DNA from: Pseudisothecium myosuroides
Taxonomy: Eukaryota > Streptophyta > Bryopsida > Hypnales > Lembophyllaceae
Direction of reading: 5' to 3'
DNA: 64,000 nucleotides
NCBI GenBank assembly: GCA_951799445.1
Contig: OX637292.1
Coordinates: forward strand, 8,869,296-8,933,295
Shown here: in pieces, positions 57,546-64,000 of the stretch
Layout of the letters: each line of letters starts with the position of its first letter
Numbering within the stretch: the first letter of the stretch is position 1
Position numbers and translations under genes: made by a program
The notes under the pieces: generated by a model
Told to the model about the DNA's origin: nothing
Database searches by the model: none
What the model saw: the letters and a program-made list of their open reading frames with translations, nothing else

Positions 57546-59297
57546 AGTTATCAAAAATAGGTATTACTACATTATAATTATAAAAATCAATTAACAAACA
57601 ATCTGCAAAATCTATAAAATACAACATAAACACATGTGTGAGCGTTTCAATATCCACCATTGGTATATAAACGAGCATAACCAAATTTTAGTGTTTGTGT
57701 GTAATTTTATCCTAATTGGATGTTGTGAGCCCTCAAGATAGCACTTGGAGCTCTGGGTTTATTTTTCGCGATTTATTGTTAGTTTTTAGTATAAATTCAT
57801 GCAAAATAGTGTGAATTAGTAGTTAAGAGGAGTTTGGTACAAGTCCCTACCAGATTAGTGAGAGATTGTCCTAAAATCATGGAAAGCACAAAATACTTTG
57901 CTTTACTATGTTTAGGTCTTAGTTTAGTGTCTTAGAGTCCATATTTACGTATTAGAGAGATGTGAGGATGTGAGAATTAGCCAGTTCTAGTGTCCTGTCC
58001 ATGTAAAACTCGACATGTGAGCACATGTGACAGCCTGGCTGAATCATAAAAGTCTATGTTCAGGTTTAGAAGTATCTAGATCCAATTTATATAAAAGTTG
58101 GACTAGTTATGTGAAAACCTACAAATGTTGAAGAATACGAACCAAAATGCAAAGTAGAAGAAGGGCGAGGTGATTGGAGCTTATAGAAAGGTGCTTTTAG
58201 GGTAAAAGCATGCCAAGAGATCAACAGCGGAGCTAATCATCCACAACAACCCCCGGTACCAGATTAATTCCCCCCCCCGAGCGGAAATTATTAAGGAATT
58301 GCTAAATTTAGCATCCTTATTGGAGGTTTGGTTTTGCCCTTAGCTTTTGGACACTTCCTAGAAGATTGCCCAAAAGTTTTGGGATTTTACAAAACTCCAC
58401 GGTGACTCCATGGGAAGTCAAACGCCTTTGAAACTGATAGTAATTTCCTAGAAATTATCCAGAGTGCGGTAAAATCTCACTAAAAATTAGATTAGAGTTT
58501 TATATATAAAATAAGCGACCAGTCAAGTTTGAAGACTTTCTGATAGTCAAAAGTACCAGAATCGACGACGACATCGAATTTAACAAGAATTTACAACATG
58601 GCGGCGGGTTGACCGGCGAACCAGGAGCTAACGGTGTCCGAATGTCGCGAAAAAGGAATGTTTTCTTACTCTCACGATCCTTCTAGGCAACTCTAGCCAT
58701 TCAATTTTCTCGGGAAATGCAAATTTCATAAACCAGGATTTTGACTTTTCTTTGAAGTTACCGTGAGTAGTTTTTACACATATTTACGGCCTGGAAGTGG
58801 GGGGTAGGGGATCTCTTAGACTAATCGGGGTCTTCTGAACGCGATGGCGCAATCGGTTTTCAATTAGGAGTTATTCTCAAGAAGATAGGAAGAGTTCAGC
58901 CGTAGCGTTAACTTTTTTAGAGTAATTAGCGGTAATTCAAAGTTATTTCACAAAATATCTTGGTGAAAGTCGAAGATTGGATTTAGTTAAGATTTCAAAT
59001 CTTTCCTTTAAAAGCCAATTTAGATTAAATTAAGAATATTTGAAAATATCCTAGGGTTAATTGCGAAATATCTCAAGGTCAAAATAGTTAATTTCCTAAA
59101 TATCTTTGGGAAAAATCTTAGATTTTATTTGGACAAGATTTCCTTTCTAATTAAGGCTTGTTCTAGAAAATTCTAAAGACTAAACAAAGATTATTTGGGA
59201 AATATCTTAGGATAGTTTAGAATTTAGTTTAGGTTAGTTTTTGAGTAAAAGACCAAATATCTCATGGTAAACTAAGGTGGCGGGGCCTTCTAGCGAG

Positions 59298-59306
59298 TAT
59301 ATAAGG
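59298..59306 (+). promoter_or_regulatory. Conserved TATA box in the LTR-like repeat, plus copy
   Basis: TATATAAGG followed by a C-rich stretch. The minus-oriented relative has TATATAAGG at 10,128-10,136. Confidence 0.55.
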
Positions 59307-60439
59307 CCCCCCTCCGAAGTTTGTCGTACCCCATTTTTCGTTCATTATCTGCCTACCGACACTCTGTCGGAGTACAGACACTCTTTCTTTGTTCCATTTG
59401 CTTACCGGCTTTGTCGGAAGCAATTAAGCTAGACCAAATTTTGATCATCTTTGCTCATTTTTGTTCTCGTTGCTCTCTTTAGTGGAGGATTTGGTTAAGG
59501 ACTCGGGGTTTCCTTTCAACCTTTACAACCACACTAAGTTTACACTTTTGGGAGGTTTCATCCCCCAAAACTTACATACCTTTGCGTACTAATTTCGTGT
59601 TTTGTAACAGCCATTGAGCTAGAATTCTTAAAGCGGTGAAGCTAGACTTTACCAAAAGATTCTAACACTCAAACCATTGACCAAACTTCGTTGTATAACA
59701 AAGTTTGGTTTGACTTGATCCCTAATTTTCGGTTTAAACACTTTCATGTGTACCTCAATTAGGAATTAAAACCATCTGATACCTTGGGAATTATTCTAAA
59801 TCCTTAATGTTCGGTTTAAACACTTTCATGTGTACCTCCTTTAAGAATTAAGACATTCCTGCAGCCACTTGAGACTATAATTGACAAGTTTAGCTTGGAG
59901 TTGCTCCCGCACGGCGAAGCTTTGAACCTTAAAACAATTTACCTTGAAGGAAAAATTGGGAAAAAGACCTCGGTGTGTTGGCTACTTAAGCCAAAAACCC
60001 ACACCTAGTGGCTCCCTTTCTTCCGCCGAAATTTGCTCATTTGCTTTTCATCTCCATTGCCAAAGTTAGGAACTCTCATTGATAGTAGTTTTCTCCCGTA
60101 GTTTAGTTTATCTTTGCCTTCATTTAGTTTAGATCACTTTGCCTTTGTTTAGTTTAGATCGCTTGCCTTAGCTTACCCCGACCAATCCATAGTACCATTT
60201 AGTTAGTTCATCTTTATTTCGAATATCCCAAAACTCCCCAAAAATCATTAGTTTAGATTTGTTTGCTTCATTATATCCACAAAAATCCAAAGCCATTTAG
60301 CTTAGTTTAAATCCTTGAGTTATTTCATTAGTATAGTTATTAATTATTTAGTTGTTGTTGTTTAGCTAAAAACCAGAGTTTAGTTCTCAAAATACCGAAC
60401 TAGAGTTTAGTTCTCAAAAATACTGAACCAAAGTTCCGT

Positions 60440-60700
60440 TTTTAAAAGACCAGAGCCAGCGTTCAGTCCGAGGGACTAGAGTAGGAGACTCACGAACGGG
60501 GGTGAATCCACGGGAACAGCCACGGGAACGGCCATTGGGAGCAGTCATCGGGAACGCAGCGGGGACGAGGGAACGCAGTAGGGAACAAGAGAACGGATCG
60601 GGGGCTGAGGGCCAGTGGCGCCTCGCCACGTGGCAACGGGGGTCCAAGCCTCGCAGTGTGAGGAGTCCAGTACAATCCAGCAGAGGAACGGCAGTTAGTA
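60440..60700. repeat. GC-rich island with gggaac repeats
   Basis: Degenerate repetition of (c/g)gggaac(a/g) and ggg(a)gcagtc, GC-rich in AT-rich surroundings. Related in motif, on the opposite strand, to 1,415-1,545. Open frames here are by-products of composition. Confidence 0.55.
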
Positions 60701-61034
60701 GCTAGGGGTGGGGTGTGGAGTCCAGATCAAATTTTGACAGCCCTTCGGGAGGTTGAAACCCAGCTCAAATTTTAGAACTATCAAACGAAAATCAAATTAA
60801 GGTCAGGCCGTTGCTAAGCCACACCAACCAATTTTGCTTTTGTTCTAAAAATTGGGCACATCACTCTCAAAATCCGAGACTAACTATATGCACACGAACT
60901 CAAAAAAACTCCATCACCACCTTTCGAATGACAACTAAAATTGAGTTGGAACAGACTTAAAGAAGACGAAGTGGCGGCTTGGGGATAATTAGACTAAAAA
61001 ACTAGTTTTCCTAAAGAATCTCACTATTCATGTT

Positions 61035-61260
61035 GGCTTGATGTTTTGTTTTTCACTATTCCTTTTGGATTTGGCGCGGTTTTTTATTCTTTTTCTATTC
61101 ATTTGTTTTGTTTTGTTGTGCTTTTCCTATTCATTTTAGATTTGTTTTGGTTTTTATTCCGTTACTATTCATCTACTATTCATTCAAGACAAATTGTTTT
61201 TTGTTTGTCTACTATTCACCTACTATTCATTTAGAATAGTTCTTTGATTTTATTCCTTTT
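61035..61260. repeat. Degenerate ctattcat repeat
   Basis: About eight occurrences of (a)ctattcat/actattcc in a T-rich stretch. No gene. Confidence 0.55.
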
Positions 61261-62734
61261 ACTATTGAAGAATTTGGTTTTTTCTATCAATTAGTATTTT
61301 TGGAAGAAATTAGTTGGTCTTGTTGACTTGGGTTTTTGTTTTATTGGCCTAATAAGCCAAATAGGAAAAGACAAAAAGTCAACAAAAAAACAATAGATTA
61401 ATCCAACAAAAATAATAGACTAATGAATAACAAATAAAATTGGTTATTCATTAGAATATTATTAATTTGGAAGATATTAATCTTTTAAAATTAATTCTTA
61501 AATTACAACAAATATTCAAAGTGGTTGGAAATAGGGCCTTGAAGTTACTTTAATTCAAAAGGTTATTTTAAAATCAACTAAAAACCATTAGAAAGTTTAA
61601 CGTAAATTCCTAAAATCAAAGGAATTAAGTTAAATACTTAGACTAACCCTTTTATTTGTAGGAAATCAGTTAGAAGAATGTAGGAAAAGGATTTTTCCAT
61701 ACATTTTGACACTAAACTTTCATCAACAGACGGAGTACCCATGATGGAGGACAAAGGTTATCTTGAGACCATTATGCTAGTGCTCTGCGATGACGGGACT
61801 ATGGACCCAGAGGTTTATTAATTTTACCCTTTGCTTTTGCTTTGTTTTTGTTTTCAAATTAAAGTTAGAATCTTTGCTATCAGAAGTTAGTTTTTAGATT
61901 AGAATTTAGAATTTAAGTTAGATTTAGAACCTAATAAGTAATTTAGAAGTTATAAAACCAACTCATACTTAAAATTTAACCCAATAACAAAAATTACCAA
62001 TAATTAACCATAACCCCTCGTTGGATGATAATTTAAGATTTTCATCCAAAGAAACCTTTAAGGAATCTTTTTAGGTAGGAATCAAACGAGGAATCTATAA
62101 AGATTCCGAAATCCCTTTTTACTTTTGGAAATACTTTATTTTTGAAGGATAAAAGGTTGGATGAAGTTTGAGACCAATTTCAGAAGAAAAACATCCAATT
62201 AGGTCAAAATTCCGATTAGTCTTAAAAATTCGTAACTGAAAGGAACTAATAACTTAACCTTAGAATTTAGACTTATTGTGGATTGATTTGCTATTTTAGA
62301 TTAGTGGATGAAAGTTAGCACAACTAAGGGGCCGAATGTACCTCGTGGTAACTTTTGCTAGGAATCTTGGAATCTAGTTTTGTTCACCATTCTGGGAAGT
62401 GGAAATTATATTCTAAAAGGCTACTTAGATACAATTTTAGTTAGATTAGATTTTGTTTTCTTTCTTTGTTTTTTACCTAACCATAACGTTTAATTAATTA
62501 ACCCATAGTTTTTCGTAGAATTAGTGGAATTTTACAGGATTACTAGTCACAAAAAGTGTCTATTGCTTGGAAGGCGAACACTTATTTAGGAATCACCCGA
62601 TTAGGAGTAAAATCTCCAACAAAACTGCCGCTAGAGCCTGTGTGTAACTTTCTGACTCAAGGGTGGAGTTAGAAACACTCACAGATGTCTAGGCAAGATT
62701 AGTTCATTGTGCTTTCTAAGCAATGGATCTTTTC

Positions 62735-64000
62735 TAAGTACTTATAGGATGTGTATTAGCAAGATAAAACAACAAAATATAACAGAAAACAAAACTTTTG
62801 GCTAATCAATCGAACTAAATAAGTCCATTGTGATTTTTAGGGCAAGAAGTTATAGTCCTAGTTTATCAATTTTAAGTAAAAAACCAGATCATGTCATTTC
62901 TATAAACATAAAATTCATTCAAATCTGACACTCTTAAAAGAAAATTATGAATGGATGAAGTTTAATAGCCTTTAGAATGATAATTGAAACCTCATCTATT
63001 TTTTTCTACCAACTCTATGTAACTTGAATTTTTTTCTAAAATCTTAAGTTGAAAACTACTATTTAATTACAAAATTTGGATTTAAATGGATAGAATTTAC
63101 TTAAGTTCATTTATTCTTCATTCTAAACTTCATTCTTTATTAGCTTATGAGTTTTTAAGTATTTTTCAATGTTTGATTTAGTTATAGACTTCAATTAGTT
63201 CACTAAGCTTCTTCTAAAAGATTCTAAACCTAAATTCTTCCTTAATTACCTTCAAGAGGGTATAGTTTGTTATTTTCTTCTTAATAAGGACGCTAAACTA
63301 CTTCTATTAAATTATTTTTTTTAAATTTCTAAGACTTGTTCCTTAAATATTTTGATTTTACCTATCAAAAATGTTAAATTACTTCAAGTTTGAACCTTTT
63401 AAGTGAAAGTTACCGATGGATGAAGTTTGACCACTAATCAATATTTTAAACTTCATCCGCTAATTATGTTCAATTTTTAATTCAAATTGACTTTTAATTT
63501 TACATTTAGAATCTAAATGCTTTCTATTTCTTAAGTTTTCATTAACTGTTCTTTTTGGATTAAATTGACTAATTTTCATCCAATCTAATTCCTGTACTTC
63601 ACTCACTTGTATCTTTCTTATTTTAACTCTATTTTTTAAGTGTTTTATCTTTTCAAAAACCTTTAGACCTATTCTACAAGCTTCTAAAACTAAATTTGAA
63701 ATAAAATCTAACTTTAATGTTCTAAATTTAACTTGCAATTCGGCTATGGTTTAAGGTTCTTGATTAAAACATTCAAGGGAAAAAGATGGAGTTTAATAAT
63801 TTACCTCAGTATTAATTTCATCTATGAGGTAATCAAAGATTCCACTACTGTAACAAACGTGCAAGATACAAGACAAGATGGTTTCTAGATAACAAGACTT
63901 GATATTAGAGTTCAAGAAGTACAAGACTAGAGCTTGAGTCAAGAGCTAAGATTAAGAGAGGTGTTGTCGAGACTGAGGACTACCTCAGCCTCGACTCCTA
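62735..64000. repeat. Dispersed retrotransposon-derived repeat (family A), right copy
   Basis: Colinear with 39,262-40,375 from 'taagtacttataggatgtgta'. It includes 'gatggatgaagtttgacc' at 63,415 and the TTTCATCCAATCTAAT stretch at 63,573. Homology weakens after about 63,845. No gene is seen to the window end. Confidence 0.55.

Larger units (their letters stand above)
45500..57723 (+). repeat. Segmental duplication, copy 2
   Basis: Direct copy of 30,815-38,400. It is longer because of the copia element (50,224-55,410) and smaller insertions at about 45,660-45,815, 55,464-55,685, 56,016-56,354 and 57,185-57,575. It lacks the 1.52 kb at 35,500-37,019. Confidence 0.85.
57724..62690 (+). mobile_element. 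LTR-retrotransposon-like block, plus orientation, no coding capacity
   Basis: Starts TGTGAGCCC exactly where homology to duplication copy 1 ends. Its first 1.6 kb is the inverse of 9,840-11,401. A TATA box (59,298) is followed by a leader-like region. A direct tandem duplication of about 107 bases (ttcggtttaaacactttcatgtg) lies at 59,718-59,855, and a GC-rich island at 60,440-60,700. CTCACA near 62,683 could be the matching LTR end, implying a very long LTR, but no second LTR or polyprotein frame is present. Confidence 0.5.

Noticed and set aside
61046..61234. 62-codon Phe-rich frame
   Set aside because: Arises from the T-rich ctattcat repeat.
1..64000. tRNA, rRNA or other structured RNA genes
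   Set aside because: None recognised on either strand. The only tRNA-related sequence is the copia primer site. A covariance-model scan would be decisive.

Overview
The window looks like AT-rich, repeat-dense nuclear DNA from a plant. Support comes from GT-AG introns, plant-type gulonolactone oxidase-like genes with a cleavable signal peptide, a Ty1/copia retrotransposon with an initiator-tRNA-Met primer site, and many MITE-like elements. A non-seed land plant is my guess from the overall character, but I cannot name the species. Only about 4 kb is convincing host coding sequence. No rRNA, tRNA or CRISPR array was found.

Layout. Bases 1-22,949 hold no convincing gene. They carry retrotransposon-derived repeat, a nested CACTA-like element (2,245-2,738), a decayed hairpin satellite (4,840-5,945), other inverted-repeat elements, and two larger DNA-transposon-like elements (19,627-20,357; 21,515-22,438). 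Bases 22,950-30,741 form a composite block. Its long terminal inverted repeats contain palindromic tandem repeats and enclose a GC-richer, intron-containing gene fragment. Two exons of that fragment encode the core of a LOV photoreceptor domain whose photoactive cysteine is replaced by tyrosine. This resembles a gene-carrying Mutator-like element.

Bases 30,815-38,400 and 45,500-57,723 are two direct copies of one segment, offset by about 14.7 kb. Each carries a two-exon gulonolactone oxidase-like gene (31,882-33,833 and 46,566-48,514) and, on the opposite strand downstream, remains of an unidentified gene. Copy 1 alone keeps 1.52 kb that holds a small gene with an 11-residue repeat. Copy 2 alone has a copia insertion (50,224-55,410, identical 220-bp LTRs, 5-bp target duplication) plus three smaller insertions. 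Each copy serves as the empty site for insertions in the other.

Between the copies (38,411-45,494) and after copy 2 (57,724-64,000) lie transposons and non-coding LTR-retrotransposon-like sequence. One of these repeat families has a TATA box conserved between copies.

The two oxidase genes are probably secreted or apoplastic FAD enzymes of the aldonolactone oxidase group. They share their promoter and leader architecture and so are likely regulated alike. The other contents are mainly a record of repeat insertion, duplication and decay.
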